Shown here: one piece after another, positions 6,990 through 15,981 of the stretch
How positions within the stretch are numbered: the first letter of the stretch is position 1
Layout: each line of letters opens with the position of its first letter
DNA from: Paenibacillus mendelii
GTDB lineage: Bacteria > Bacillota > Bacilli > Paenibacillales > Paenibacillaceae
Direction: 5' to 3'
NCBI RefSeq assembly: GCF_024498075.1
Contig: NZ_JANHOF010000003.1
Coordinates: forward strand, 124,001 to 188,000
Length of the DNA stretch: 64,000 nt
Translations under genes and position numbers: made by a program
Notes under the pieces: generated by a model
What the model was told of the DNA's origin: nothing
The model's input: only the letters and a program-made list of their open reading frames with translations
The model's database searches: none

Positions 6990-8837
6990 TTGGGTCATGC
7001 ACACGAGGTTAAACGGTATCGCGGCCTAATGGACTGGCTGACGACTGTTGACCATAAAAAAATCGGCATTCTATACTTGATTGCGGGAGGCTTCTTCTTC
7101 CTTATCGGCGGGCTTGAAGCCATCTTGATTAGGGTTCAACTATGGAAGCCACTGAATGATTTTGTTAGCGCGAATACATACAATGAGCTGCTAACAATGC
7201 ACGGAACGACCATGATTTTCCTAGCTGCCATGCCATTGCTGTTCGCATTGATGAATGCGGTAATTCCACTGCAAATCGGCGCGCGGGACGTTGCTTTCCC
7301 GTTCTTGAACTCACTGGGCTTCTGGACATTCTTCTTTGGAGGCGTGCTCCTTAACATCAGTTGGTTCGCAGGAGGGGCACCTGATGCGGGTTGGACGTCA
7401 TACGTACCGCTCGCAGGTTCGACGTATAGTGAAGGGCATGGTGTAGATTATTATGTTATTGGCCTTCAGATCGCCGGTATAGGTACATTAATCGGCGGTA
7501 TCAACTTCCTGGCTACCATTATTAACATGCGTGCTCCTGGCATGAGCTTCATGCGGATGCCGATGTTTACTTGGACAATTTTCATTACATCAGCATTGAT
7601 TCTTTTCGCTTTCCCAGCTCTTACTGTAGGTTTGGTCGCATTGATGTTCGACCGACTGTTTGATGCCAATTTCTTTAATCCTGATAACGGCGGTAATACC
7701 GTTTTGTGGGAGCATATCTTCTGGATCTTCGGACACCCTGAAGTGTATATTCTCATCTTGCCGGCATTCGGCGTCATCTCTGAGGTTATTAGTACATTCT
7801 CTCGTAAACGGCTATTCGGTTACAGCTCGATGGTGTTTGCAACCGTGCTGATCGGATTCCTGGGCTTCATGGTTTGGGCGCATCACATGTTCACAACGGG
7901 ACTTGGTCCGGTTGCGAACGCGCTATTCTCCATCGCGACTATGTTGATTGCGGTACCGACCGGTATCAAGATCTTTAACTGGTTGTTTACGATGTGGGGC
8001 GGATCTATTCGCTTCACGTCAGCGAATCTGTTCGCAGTCGGTTTCGTACCAACGTTCGTTATGGGTGGCGTTACCGGGGTTATGCTCGCGTCCGCACCTG
8101 CAGACTTTCAATACCATGATTCGTACTTCGTTGTCGCTCACTTCCACTATGTAATCGTGGGTGGCTTGGTACTCGGCATATTCGCAGGCCTGTTCTACTG
8201 GTGGCCGAAGATGTTCGGCCGTGTGCTGAACGAAACGCTTGGTAAGATTTGCTTCTGGTTATTCTTTATCGGGTTCCATCTGACGTTCTTCGTACAGCAT
8301 TTCCTGGGCTTGATGGGGATGCCGCGTCGTATCTATACGTATTTGGATGGTCTCGGATTCAATAACATGAACTTGATCAGTACGGTAGGCGCAATTCTTA
8401 TGGGCCTCGGTACGATCGCATTCCTAATTAACGTTGTGGTTACATCGATGAAGCCGCGGAATGCTTCCAACGATCCTTGGGAAGATGGCCGTACACTGGA
8501 ATGGACGATCCCTTCTCCAGCTCCAGAATACAACTTTGCACAAACACCACTGGTACGTGGTTATGACGCATTCTGGAAAGAAAAGATGGAAGGCAAGAAT
8601 GCCATGACGCCAGCTGAGCCTCTTGGCCCGATTCATATGCCATCACCTTCGATTCTTCCGTTAATTATGTCGATTGGTTTGTTCATTAACGGTTTTGGCT
8701 TGATGTATCATCAATACCTGGTTGCCGGACTTGGCCTAGCCATTACGTTCGGATGTATGGTTGTTCGCTCGATCAAGGATGATCATGGTTTCCATATCGA
8801 GCCGGATGAGCTGCATGACAAGGGGGTAAAAGCATGA
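6990..8837 (+). CDS. ctaD: Cytochrome c oxidase subunit I
   Basis: The 615-residue catalytic subunit of the proton-pumping oxidase, with 12 or more membrane helices. Metal ligands are visible: WIFGHPEVY (the CuB His cross-linked to Tyr), the His pair in WAHHMFTTG, and HDSYFVVAHFHYV with the haem a3 and haem a ligands. The start is taken as TTG at 6990 because a near-perfect AAAGGAGGT (6974-6982) lies 7 nt before it; the open frame extends to 6966 but that would place the ribosome site inside the gene. The stop overlaps the ctaE start by 4 nt. Confidence 0.96.
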   Translation: MGHAHEVKRYRGLMDWLTTVDHKKIGILYLIAGGFFFLIGGLEAILIRVQLWKPLNDFVSANTYNELLTMHGTTMIFLAAMPLLFALMNAVIPLQIGARDVAFPFLNSLGFWTFFFGGVLLNISWFAGGAPDAGWTSYVPLAGSTYSEGHGVDYYVIGLQIAGIGTLIGGINFLATIINMRAPGMSFMRMPMFTWTIFITSALILFAFPALTVGLVALMFDRLFDANFFNPDNGGNTVLWEHIFWIFGHPEVYILILPAFGVISEVISTFSRKRLFGYSSMVFATVLIGFLGFMVWAHHMFTTGLGPVANALFSIATMLIAVPTGIKIFNWLFTMWGGSIRFTSANLFAVGFVPTFVMGGVTGVMLASAPADFQYHDSYFVVAHFHYVIVGGLVLGIFAGLFYWWPKMFGRVLNETLGKICFWLFFIGFHLTFFVQHFLGLMGMPRRIYTYLDGLGFNNMNLISTVGAILMGLGTIAFLINVVVTSMKPRNASNDPWEDGRTLEWTIPSPAPEYNFAQTPLVRGYDAFWKEKMEGKNAMTPAEPLGPIHMPSPSILPLIMSIGLFINGFGLMYHQYLVAGLGLAITFGCMVVRSIKDDHGFHIEPDELHDKGVKA

Positions 8838-9454
8838 GCGCACATTCACATGTAGACGGCCAATTGCCGCATGAGCCAGAGAAAGCAACTCTTGAAGGCC
8901 GTAATAAAGTGCTTGCCTTCTGGTTGTTCCTTGGCGGTGAAACGGTATTGTTCGGAACGCTGTTCTCTGCGTTTCTTGCCCTTCGTCATCAAGTGGGTGA
9001 CGGTAATCCAACATCACAAGAATTGTTTCAGCTGCCGCTCGTAGCTGCTGCGACATTCATATTGCTGACATCGAGCTTAACAAGTGTATTCGCAATTCAA
9101 GCGATGCATAATAATAAAGTGAAAGCCATGATTAATTGGCTAATCGTGACCGTTATTCTTGGCGCAGGCTTCTTGGGACTTGAAATTTATGAGTTCTATC
9201 ACTATGTGCATGAAGGCCACGGCTTCACAACGAGCGCATTCAGTTCTTCGTTCTACACGCTCGTCGGTTTCCACGGCGCGCACGTCGCGTTCGGGGTTCT
9301 CTGGATTGGGCTGTTGATCGCTCAAGTATTTAAAAAAGGTCTTAATACAGTAACAGCGCCGAAAATTTATGTCGCCGGTATGTACTGGCACTTTATTGAC
9401 GTCGTGTGGGTTTTCATCTTCACCGTCGTATATTTGATGGGAAAGGTGGGCTAA
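8834..9454 (+). CDS. ctaE: Cytochrome c oxidase subunit III
   Basis: A 206-residue subunit III with about five membrane helices. The family segments NKVLAFWLFLGGETVLFGTL, GFHGAHV and YWHFIDVVWVFIF are intact. It stabilises subunit I and proton uptake. ATGA overlaps the ctaD stop (8834-8837), showing tight translational coupling. Confidence 0.95.
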   Translation: MSAHSHVDGQLPHEPEKATLEGRNKVLAFWLFLGGETVLFGTLFSAFLALRHQVGDGNPTSQELFQLPLVAAATFILLTSSLTSVFAIQAMHNNKVKAMINWLIVTVILGAGFLGLEIYEFYHYVHEGHGFTTSAFSSSFYTLVGFHGAHVAFGVLWIGLLIAQVFKKGLNTVTAPKIYVAGMYWHFIDVVWVFIFTVVYLMGKVG

Positions 9455-9457
9455 TGA

Positions 9458-9775
9458 ATGTCAAATCAACATTCGACTGTAGAAGAGCATGGCAGACCTC
9501 GCAAGCATGAAGGTCCTAAGAAGCACATTGTTGCGTTTATCTTCTCGATCCTGCTTACCGTTATCGCGTTTGCAACGGTAGCCTCAGGTGAAATAAACGA
9601 AACGTTTACGTACCTGGTGCTGGTCGGTATGGCCTTGCTGCAAGTGTTTATCCAAATGGCGTTCTGGATGCATATGAAGGACCGCGGTCATATGTTCGCT
9701 ATTGTCGGTATTCTAACGGGTGTATTCGTTGCTTTCACATGTGTCCTTATGGCTGAGTATTGGGTTTGGTGGTAA
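9458..9775 (+). CDS. ctaF: Cytochrome c oxidase subunit IV (CtaF type)
   Basis: A 105-residue small membrane subunit with three predicted helices (HIVAFIFSILLTVIAFATVA; TYLVLVGMALLQVFIQMAFW; FAIVGILTGVFVAFTCVLMA) and the family pattern FWMHMKDRGH. It starts 4 nt after the ctaE stop, with GGAAAGGTGGG inside the end of ctaE as ribosome site. It completes the ctaCDEF operon and is followed by a terminator. Confidence 0.92.
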   Translation: MSNQHSTVEEHGRPRKHEGPKKHIVAFIFSILLTVIAFATVASGEINETFTYLVLVGMALLQVFIQMAFWMHMKDRGHMFAIVGILTGVFVAFTCVLMAEYWVWW

Positions 9776-9791
9776 GCAACACGAATTGAAG

Positions 9792-9822
9792 AGAGGGAGG
9801 TCCTTGTTGACCCCCTCTTTTG
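9792..9822 (+). terminator. Terminator after ctaF
   Basis: AGAGGG(A)GGTC (9792-9802) pairs with GACCCCCTCT (9809-9818) with one bulged A, then TTTTGTTG. Confidence 0.75.
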
Positions 9823-9920
9823 TTGTAAATGACGGCATCTAGAGTAATTTTCTTCAAATAGAAATATCAGAGAAGTGTATGGAAACCGACACTTTCTGAT
9901 TGTTAAGAAAGGGGTGTTCC

Positions 9921-10835
9921 ATGATGCTTGGTTTAGAATATTTCAGCTTTGAAGAGCTATGGAGCCCATTGTTCTTCTTCTTTATGGCAGCGCTTGTGAT
10001 TCTGTACTTTTACTTGATCGGCCCATGGAAGGAAAAGCACTTTCCTGACGAGCCTCAAGTAACGAGGCTGCAGAAGAGTGTGTTCGTCTTAGGGATGGTA
10101 CTATACTATTTCGCTCAAGGCGGGCCGCTTGAGCTGCTCGGTCATTTGATGTTCTCCTTTCATATGACCAATATGTCGCTGTCCTATCTGATCGTACCGC
10201 CGCTGATTCTATACGGTATTCCCTCTTATCTATGGCGAAAGATTTTTGGTCATTCATTCTGGAGCAGGCTGAGCATCTTTATGCATCCGATTCTGACGCT
10301 GGTGCTGTTTAATATGCTCTTCTCGATTTATCATGTGCCTGTCGTCCATGATTACGTGATGACCCATTTCTCCATTCATCGGGTTTACTATGCCGCTCTG
10401 CTCCTCTCTTCGTTCATGATGTGGTGGCAAATCGTTGTGCCGGTACCGGAATGGAGCCGTCTGGCCGATGTGAAGAAGATGGCATACATCTTCGCTAACG
10501 GACTGCTGCTAACGCCGGCCTGTGCGCTCATAATCTTTGCTGGTGCGCCTTTGTATGCAACCTACAGTGATCCTCAGATATGGGCGCAAGCCATGGGCTA
10601 TTGTGTATCGGGAGATCCAAGTGCTCTTCTTGCGAGCTTCAATGGTCCATCTTTCTTCAGTCTGATGAAGCCGGTCGAGGACCAACAGACAGGCGGAATC
10701 GTGATGAAGCTGGTTCAAGAAGTGATGTATGGGGGGATTCTGTTGTATGTCTTCAAAGCTTGGTATAAACGGGAGCACGCAGACGATGAGCTTCCCAATT
10801 CTGGAGCGCCGGATCCAGCGGGTGCAAGCAGTTAG
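9921..10835 (+). CDS. ctaG: Cytochrome c oxidase assembly factor CtaG (Bacillus type)
   Basis: A 304-residue polytopic membrane protein of the Bacillus CtaG/YtkA-linked caa3 assembly family (about seven helices), needed for a functional caa3 oxidase, probably in CuB insertion. Diagnostic stretches are FAQGGPLELLGHLMFSFHM, YLIVPPLILYG and SSFMMWWQIVVPVPEW. The conserved His residues in GHLMFSFHM and in SIYHVPVVHDYVMTHFSIH are candidate copper ligands. The ATG at 9921 follows AAAGGGGTG. It stands behind the ctaF terminator and so may have its own promoter; a small imperfect hairpin precedes it at ~9871-9900. Confidence 0.92.
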   Translation: MMLGLEYFSFEELWSPLFFFFMAALVILYFYLIGPWKEKHFPDEPQVTRLQKSVFVLGMVLYYFAQGGPLELLGHLMFSFHMTNMSLSYLIVPPLILYGIPSYLWRKIFGHSFWSRLSIFMHPILTLVLFNMLFSIYHVPVVHDYVMTHFSIHRVYYAALLLSSFMMWWQIVVPVPEWSRLADVKKMAYIFANGLLLTPACALIIFAGAPLYATYSDPQIWAQAMGYCVSGDPSALLASFNGPSFFSLMKPVEDQQTGGIVMKLVQEVMYGGILLYVFKAWYKREHADDELPNSGAPDPAGASS

Positions 10836-10862
10836 TTAGTCGTGTCCGAAGAATAGAGATGA

Positions 10863-10900
10863 GCAAAGAGGCTGAACCTTGCGGTTCTGCCTCTTTTGCA
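10863..10900 (+). terminator. Terminator after ctaG
   Basis: GCAAAGAGGC-T-GAACC pairs with GGTTC-T-GCCTCTTTTGC around a TTGC loop; TTTT is included in the right arm. The following 10901-11130 holds no recognisable gene. Confidence 0.75.
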
Positions 10901-11130
10901 TTCGCATGAACAGTCCAAAATATGGTATTCTTAAATCATCCATAGGAGCACTGGCGTGGCCGTAATCATTCACATCGTGAAGCTCTTAGCTGCTTATTTA
11001 ATCGATTATGTATCGTGAATAATGTTGAAGAAATAAGTAGTTGTCCTATCCGTCCAATAGGTGCATGCGGTTAGAGGAAGGATCATCCCTTCATAAATCA
11101 TAATAAAATAGCATAGTGGAGGGATCATCA

Positions 11131-12090
11131 ATGCGTAAAGGTTGGATCCTATTATTGTTGATTACGGTGGTTGCGGCTCTTATAGGCGGCTGCTCCAAAG
11201 ACAATACAAAGAAAGATCCCTCTTCAGGGACGAACAATGAGCAACAAGCGCAAGATTCTATTTCGAATACGACTGAATCAACGCCTGATGACGAGCCGCA
11301 GGCAAATAACGGCTTAGAGTCCGGGGCAAACCAGCTGTTGGACATGACCGTAATTCAAAGCGGAACATTCGGATTTGCTGATCAAACCGGTAAACGAATT
11401 CTGGCTTCAGTTGAGGAGAGTGACCGCGGCCAGCTGGAATCGATGCATACGGCGATCGGTAATTCGGGACAAGTAGTTACCGTCCGGTACGTAAGCAGTC
11501 AGGAGGCTGGAGAGAATGACAATGGCCGGCAAACTGCGCAAAATTTCGATAATCAAGCTGGAGAATTATTTGAGGTTCAAGATGGGACAGCTAAGCCGAA
11601 CGAGACGTATTTCCTCATTAGTGGGGCTGAATTAAACCAGAAGGCACTTCTTCCGGTTACGGACAGCAGAGAAGATCAGGTCCCAGTAGACGATTCCGTG
11701 AAAGAGGAAATGAAAAAGAGCAAAAATCGCGACGTCCAGAATGTATGGCAGGTAGCGGTAATTGGCGAGGGGCAGCCGATCTATCTGGTTCAATTCGAGC
11801 GTCAAGGTGACGAAATGCTGGCAAGCTTAGCGATAAAGACCGAGAAGGGACTCGTATTCCAAGACTATCCAGCCAAGTATGACGAGAATTCAACCTGGCG
11901 GGTTGATGATGGGGGCTTAGTATCGCCAGAGATGTTCAGCTTTCTATTCGCGGCGAAGACCGCTGATGGATTGTTAATTGGGGTCAAATGGATGGGCGCG
12001 GAGGGAGAGAATGTATCGTTCTTGTCACAGAGCGGAAATACGTTCCATGAGCTCGATAAGCAGTATGGGCGCTACATGTCGCCAATCTGA
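11131..12090 (+). CDS. Secreted lipoprotein of unknown function
   Basis: A 319-residue predicted lipoprotein. The signal peptide MRKGWILLLLITVVAALI ends in lipobox IGGC. A low-complexity acidic Ser/Thr/Asn/Gln linker (~25-75) precedes a folded domain of ~240 residues with no family I recognise. Segments such as SGTFGFADQTGKRIL and NVWQVAVIGEGQPIYLVQFERQGDE suggest a beta-rich fold. The ATG at 11131 has GGAGGGATC at good spacing. The gene lies between terminators and is followed 30 nt later by the uridine-kinase-like gene, possibly on the same transcript. An extracytoplasmic role is the only inference supported. Confidence 0.75.
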   Translation: MRKGWILLLLITVVAALIGGCSKDNTKKDPSSGTNNEQQAQDSISNTTESTPDDEPQANNGLESGANQLLDMTVIQSGTFGFADQTGKRILASVEESDRGQLESMHTAIGNSGQVVTVRYVSSQEAGENDNGRQTAQNFDNQAGELFEVQDGTAKPNETYFLISGAELNQKALLPVTDSREDQVPVDDSVKEEMKKSKNRDVQNVWQVAVIGEGQPIYLVQFERQGDEMLASLAIKTEKGLVFQDYPAKYDENSTWRVDDGGLVSPEMFSFLFAAKTADGLLIGVKWMGAEGENVSFLSQSGNTFHELDKQYGRYMSPI

Positions 12091-12120
12091 TCATTATTAT
12101 GAGAGAAGGTTGTCTTGTTC

Positions 12121-12711
12121 ATGAATCATCGCATTCGTAATCCGCTTGTAATTGGCATTGGGGGCGGCACTGGCAGCGGCAAGACGACGCTGACGGACCG
12201 TCTGGAAGCTGATCTTCATATGTTCAATGTCAGGGTCCTTCATACGGATCGTTATTACGTGCGAAATCGCCCGAAGGGCGTTGCTCCGATCTCGGGCAAA
12301 GAATACGAGGATTTCAATCATCCGGCTGCAGTCGATCTGACCCGAATCATAGCTGACCTGACACGCATTGCCAATGATGGGGAGACAGAGGTCGTTATTA
12401 TCGAAGGCTTCTTGGTGCTTCACTTTGCGATGCTAAGAGAATGGACGGACTTAAAGCTGTATGTGGAATGTCAATCGGATGAGAGACTGGCCCGGCGTAT
12501 TCAACGGTTCTCGCAGCAGGGCTACAATTACGAGGAGATCGTGACGGAATACCTCGACTTTGTCAGGTACCGTCATGATGAGTTCGTGGAACCGACCAAA
12601 TGGTACGCAGACTTGATTGTGAATGGTTCCGGTTCGATGGAAACCGGCTACCGGATGCTGTTTAAGATGATCCAGCAGGAGCTGCAGGAACGCAAGGCGC
12701 TGCGTTTTTGA
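12121..12711 (+). CDS. Uridine kinase-like P-loop kinase
   Basis: A 196-residue P-loop kinase of the uridine/phosphoribulokinase family. Walker A is IGIGGGTGSGKTTL near residue 14-27, followed by VRVLHTDRYYV (base-binding Asp region), EDFNHPAAVDL and the Walker-B-like VVIIEGFLVLH. It resembles udk but is slightly short, and several Bacillota carry such paralogues beside the true udk, so phosphorylation of uridine or another nucleoside is likely but unproven. The ATG at 12121 is chosen over the upstream TTG because GAAGGT (12105-12110) is correctly placed for it. A terminator follows directly. Confidence 0.8.
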   Translation: MNHRIRNPLVIGIGGGTGSGKTTLTDRLEADLHMFNVRVLHTDRYYVRNRPKGVAPISGKEYEDFNHPAAVDLTRIIADLTRIANDGETEVVIIEGFLVLHFAMLREWTDLKLYVECQSDERLARRIQRFSQQGYNYEEIVTEYLDFVRYRHDEFVEPTKWYADLIVNGSGSMETGYRMLFKMIQQELQERKALRF

Positions 12712-12738
12712 AACCGATGTTAATGGATAACATCCATG

Positions 12739-12774
12739 AAGTCCTTCACGTTAATGAGCGTGAGGGACTTTTTT
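12739..12774 (+). terminator. Terminator after the uridine-kinase-like gene
   Basis: AAGTCCTTCACG pairs with CGTGAGGGACTT (one T-G wobble), followed by TTTT. Confidence 0.8.
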
Positions 12775-12854
12775 CGTCTTTAGGAATTAACGAGCCTCGC
12801 CGTTATGGACGGAGCTGTCTAATTCTTTTTTATACAATATTTATGAAATGTTGG

Positions 12855-12884
12855 TTGACACTTAGTTAATCGTGTGATTATACT
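12855..12884 (+). promoter_or_regulatory. Near-consensus promoter of the YtrA-type ABC operon
   Basis: A perfect TTGACA (12855-12860), 18-nt spacer and TATACT (12879-12884) lie 45 nt before the first gene of the operon. Confidence 0.75.
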
Positions 12885-12901
12885 GTATATAAAGATATAC
12901 A
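12884..12901. promoter_or_regulatory. Palindromic operator candidate for the YtrA-type repressor
   Basis: TGTATAT-aaag-ATATACA is a perfect 7-bp inverted repeat that begins at the last base of the -10 and covers the start-site region. That is where a repressor would block transcription. The operon encodes a GntR/YtrA repressor (13731), so autoregulation is the natural inference. Confidence 0.55.
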
Positions 12902-12929
12902 CAGTATGATGACTGGGGAGGAACAAGAA

Positions 12930-13658
12930 ATGACGAGCTGGCAGGGGGCTTGGCGGCTGTACCAGCATGAGATACGCCATTCGTGGGTAGGCATAATTCT
13001 ATCAATCGTATTCTTCGCGTACATAGCAATTGTCTCGTCACCGATATTCTCGGAGTTTTTCGCGGAGCGGAATGATCCGAAGCAAGCTTGGATGTGGCTC
13101 GTTGATTTTCTATATCTGACAATTCTGCCGAACATGGGGTTTATTATGAACCGGGTCATGTTCCGTTATTGGCAGAATGATCCCTACACACGCAAGATTG
13201 CCTACTGGCGGACGCTGCCGATTGGACTTGTAACTATCGTAATTGCCCGGATGATTCAATTGGTTACGACATTATTGGTCGTAGGAGCCTTCTATTTTAT
13301 ACTCCAATACGTTCTCGTGAGTGATTTGCGTGAAACCTTGAATCTAGGTCAATATATCCTTTTTGCAGGTTTTTGGTTCGGTTATTCGTGGACAATGAGT
13401 TCTGCTTACATGTATTTCGAACAAGCCTATAACGGAAAAGTATACTTAATTATTTGCTTCTGTTTCATTGTCGTATACATTCTCATTATTCTGGCATGCT
13501 GGTGGGGCGACTTCCAGCCGGTTCGAGAATCGTTGGGGTTGGCACAGAACAATAATCCGATCGGGGCGATTGTTATGGTGTTGATCGGCGCTGCCACGAT
13601 GCTAGCCTCCGGCCATATAATTCGGAAGAGGCTGGAAACACGAACCTTGATGAATTGA
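12930..13658 (+). CDS. Integral membrane protein of a YtrA-regulated ABC operon
   Basis: A 242-residue membrane protein with about six hydrophobic helices (for example WVGIILSIVFFAYIAIV, VTIVIARMIQLVTTLLVVGA, VYLIICFCFIVVYILIILAC, IGAIVMVLIGAATMLASG). It has no recognisable enzymatic motif. Its place at the head of a cassette with a GntR/YtrA repressor and an ABC ATPase suggests that it is the permease partner of the ATPase at 14151, as in ytr-type transporters. ATG 12930 follows GGGGAGGA (12915-12922); an upstream in-frame ATG at 12906 lies inside the operator region and is less likely. Confidence 0.75.
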   Translation: MTSWQGAWRLYQHEIRHSWVGIILSIVFFAYIAIVSSPIFSEFFAERNDPKQAWMWLVDFLYLTILPNMGFIMNRVMFRYWQNDPYTRKIAYWRTLPIGLVTIVIARMIQLVTTLLVVGAFYFILQYVLVSDLRETLNLGQYILFAGFWFGYSWTMSSAYMYFEQAYNGKVYLIICFCFIVVYILIILACWWGDFQPVRESLGLAQNNNPIGAIVMVLIGAATMLASGHIIRKRLETRTLMN

Positions 13659-13730
13659 TTAGCAGCAGCGGAAGGCACTGATCGGATTAAGACAGTTAGA
13701 TGTCAAGAGCGAAGAAGGTGTACGTGCACG

Positions 13731-14144
13731 GTGTGGATACCAATACAGATTAATGAGCAAAGCGCAGAGCCGTTATACCATCAAATCGAGGTTCAACTCC
13801 GTGCACTGATCGTGAGCGGACAGCTGGCAGAGGGAACGCTTCTCCCGTCGATCCGAGAGCTGGCCCAATCCGTCAAGTGCAGTGTCATTACAATCCGACG
13901 GGTATACCAGGATTTGGAGAATGAGGGTTTGCTCCGAACACGTCAGGGAACCGGAACATTCGTGGCGAAGGTGGGGGATGCAATGAGAGACCTTCATCGC
14001 CGCAGCGCCGTTATCGAGGCGCTTGAATCGGCGGTTGATGCCGGGCTGCGCGTGCAATGCTCGGATGACGAAATGATGGAAATCTTGCGGGATGTACTGC
14101 AGCGGAAACGAGCTGCAAGCAGCAATCCAGGGGGAGGAGCTTAG
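13731..14144 (+). CDS. GntR-family repressor, YtrA subfamily
   Basis: A 137-residue short GntR regulator. The winged HTH occupies ~10-75 (PLYHQIEVQLRALIVSG, LPSIRELAQSVKCSVITIRR, RTRQGTGTFV). Only a short helical tail follows, which places it in the YtrA subfamily: these repress ABC-transporter operons that include themselves and often respond to cell-wall antibiotics. The GTG start at 13731 has GAAGAAGGTG upstream. The stop is 7 nt before the ATPase gene. Its likely target is the palindrome at 12884-12901. Confidence 0.88.
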   Translation: MWIPIQINEQSAEPLYHQIEVQLRALIVSGQLAEGTLLPSIRELAQSVKCSVITIRRVYQDLENEGLLRTRQGTGTFVAKVGDAMRDLHRRSAVIEALESAVDAGLRVQCSDDEMMEILRDVLQRKRAASSNPGGGA

Positions 14145-14150
14145 AGAGAT

Positions 14151-15056
14151 ATGGAGCCCATGGTTATAGAAGTACGAGGCGTGCTGCAGAAACGAAAGCA
14201 TTTTCAGCTAGGGCCAATTGATCTGCAAATTCCTCAAGGCTACGTGACCGCGATTGTCGGTCCGAACGGATCAGGTAAGAGTTCCTTATTCCGCTTGATG
14301 CTTGATCTGGCGAAACCGGATGCGGGTGAAATTGAACTGTTCGGGGAGCGAGTCGGCAGCGGCGATGACACAATGATGAAGCAGCGTATTGGTTATGTAC
14401 CGGAGCAAGCGATTGATGTCGAAGACAGCTTGCGGGCGGACCAGAAGGCAGCGTTCATCAGCCAGTGGTATCCCAGCTGGGATCTTAATCGCTATCAAGA
14501 GCTGCTGCGACGCTTTGAGGTCGATACTTCATTGAAGCTAGGACGGATGTCCAAAGGGATGCGCCGCAAGTTCGATCTTGCGATTGCGATGGCTCATAAC
14601 CCGGATCTGCTGCTGCTCGATGAGCCGTCTTCCGGACTCGATCCGATCGCATGGAAAACGATGATCGACGCCATCCATCGTTACATGGAGCGCGGCGACC
14701 GAACGGTGCTGATGGCCTCGCATATTATCGATGAGGTGAAACGGCTGGCAGACTACATCGTCTTTATCGTCCACGGCCGGGTGCTGGGCATGTATGAGAA
14801 GGATGCGCTTCTCGAATCATGGTATTCCTTCTACATCGACACAGGCGAAGGCGCCGTGAATTGGAAGGCTATGCCTGGATATCGAAGTGCGGAGCCGAAC
14901 GGCGGCAGCATGTATAAAGTGATCACAAGTGAAGCCCTAGAAGCAGAGAGATGGTGCACGGCGTCCGGTGTACACATAACGGGCAAACAGAAGCTGGAGC
15001 TTGACGATATTCTGACCGCACTTATCGAGCAGGAAAGATTGCGAATTCGATCTTAA
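14151..15056 (+). CDS. ABC transporter ATP-binding protein (YtrB-like)
   Basis: A 301-residue ABC ATPase. Walker A GPNGSGKSS lies near residue 38-46, the signature is degenerate (LGRMSKGMRRK instead of LSGGQ), Walker B is LLLLDEPSSGLD, and the switch His is in ASHIIDE. Such an SKGMRRK signature is common in export-type ABC-2 partners. The C-terminal ~90 residues are an accessory domain. GGGGAGGAG lies 11 nt upstream of the ATG. It probably pairs with the membrane protein at 12930. Antibiotic or peptide export/sensing is inferred from the YtrA context. Confidence 0.9.
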   Translation: MEPMVIEVRGVLQKRKHFQLGPIDLQIPQGYVTAIVGPNGSGKSSLFRLMLDLAKPDAGEIELFGERVGSGDDTMMKQRIGYVPEQAIDVEDSLRADQKAAFISQWYPSWDLNRYQELLRRFEVDTSLKLGRMSKGMRRKFDLAIAMAHNPDLLLLDEPSSGLDPIAWKTMIDAIHRYMERGDRTVLMASHIIDEVKRLADYIVFIVHGRVLGMYEKDALLESWYSFYIDTGEGAVNWKAMPGYRSAEPNGGSMYKVITSEALEAERWCTASGVHITGKQKLELDDILTALIEQERLRIRS

Positions 15057-15078
15057 ATAGAGAGAAGGAATGTTTACC

Positions 15079-15981
15079 ATGAATCCATTAAAGGTAGAGA
15101 AAATTTTCAAGCAGTATGGCGATAAGACAGCAGTGAACGGCATTAGCTTCGAGGTAGGAGAAGGTGAAATCTACGGACTGCTGGGCGGCAACGGTGCAGG
15201 CAAAACAACAACGATGCGTATGGTTCTGGGTCTGATCTATCCCGACGGCGGCACGATTACCTATCACGGCAAGCCGTACACCGTCGAGCAGCTGAGGGGG
15301 CTTGGTTACCTTCCGGAGGAACGCGGGCTGTATCCGAAGGTCAAGGTCAGTGATCAGATCAACTACTTGGCTCAGCTTCGCGGCATGTCTCGCAAAGATT
15401 CCGACCGCAGCCTGAAGCGCTGGCTGGACCGGTTCGGCGTGCCGGAGTATTACAATAAGAAGGTCGAAGAGCTGTCCAAAGGGAATCAACAGAAGATTCA
15501 ATTCATCGCATCCGTCATTCATGAACCGAAGATCATCATTATGGACGAAGCCTTCAGCGGGCTCGACCCCGTTAATGTGGAGCTTTTGAAATCAACGGTG
15601 AAGGAGCTGCGTGACGGAGGTACAAGCATCTTGTTCTCAACACACCGGATGGAGCATGTCGAGGAGCTGTGCCGCAATATCACGATTCTGCACAAATCGA
15701 ACCCGGTCCTGCAGGGTAATTTGAAGGCGATCAAGAAGCAGTTTCCACGCGAACGCGTTATGCTTGGCACGGGTGGGGATGTGTCCGGACTGGAGTCCAT
15801 CCAAGGCGTAACGAAGGTCATTCGGCATGAGAACGGCTATGAGCTGTTCATCGACCGCGAGGAAGCCGGTCGGCCGATCCTGGAGCTGGCCATGTCGCAG
15901 ACGGATATTCAACACTTCGAAGTCTTGGAGCCAACGCTCAATGAAATCTTTATTAAAACGGTAGGTGAGAGCCATGAATAA
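15079..15981 (+). CDS. ABC transporter ATP-binding protein (NatA-like)
   Basis: A 300-residue ABC ATPase of the NatA/DrrA type. Walker A is GGNGAGKTTT, the signature ELSKGNQQK, Walker B IIIMDEAFSGLD and the switch His in FSTHRMEH. The C-terminal extension (~225-300) is the usual DUF4162-like regulatory part. ATG 15079 fits the AGAAGGA site; ATG 15070 is too close to it. The stop overlaps the permease gene by 8 nt, so the two form one transporter. Confidence 0.9.
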   Translation: MNPLKVEKIFKQYGDKTAVNGISFEVGEGEIYGLLGGNGAGKTTTMRMVLGLIYPDGGTITYHGKPYTVEQLRGLGYLPEERGLYPKVKVSDQINYLAQLRGMSRKDSDRSLKRWLDRFGVPEYYNKKVEELSKGNQQKIQFIASVIHEPKIIIMDEAFSGLDPVNVELLKSTVKELRDGGTSILFSTHRMEHVEELCRNITILHKSNPVLQGNLKAIKKQFPRERVMLGTGGDVSGLESIQGVTKVIRHENGYELFIDREEAGRPILELAMSQTDIQHFEVLEPTLNEIFIKTVGESHE

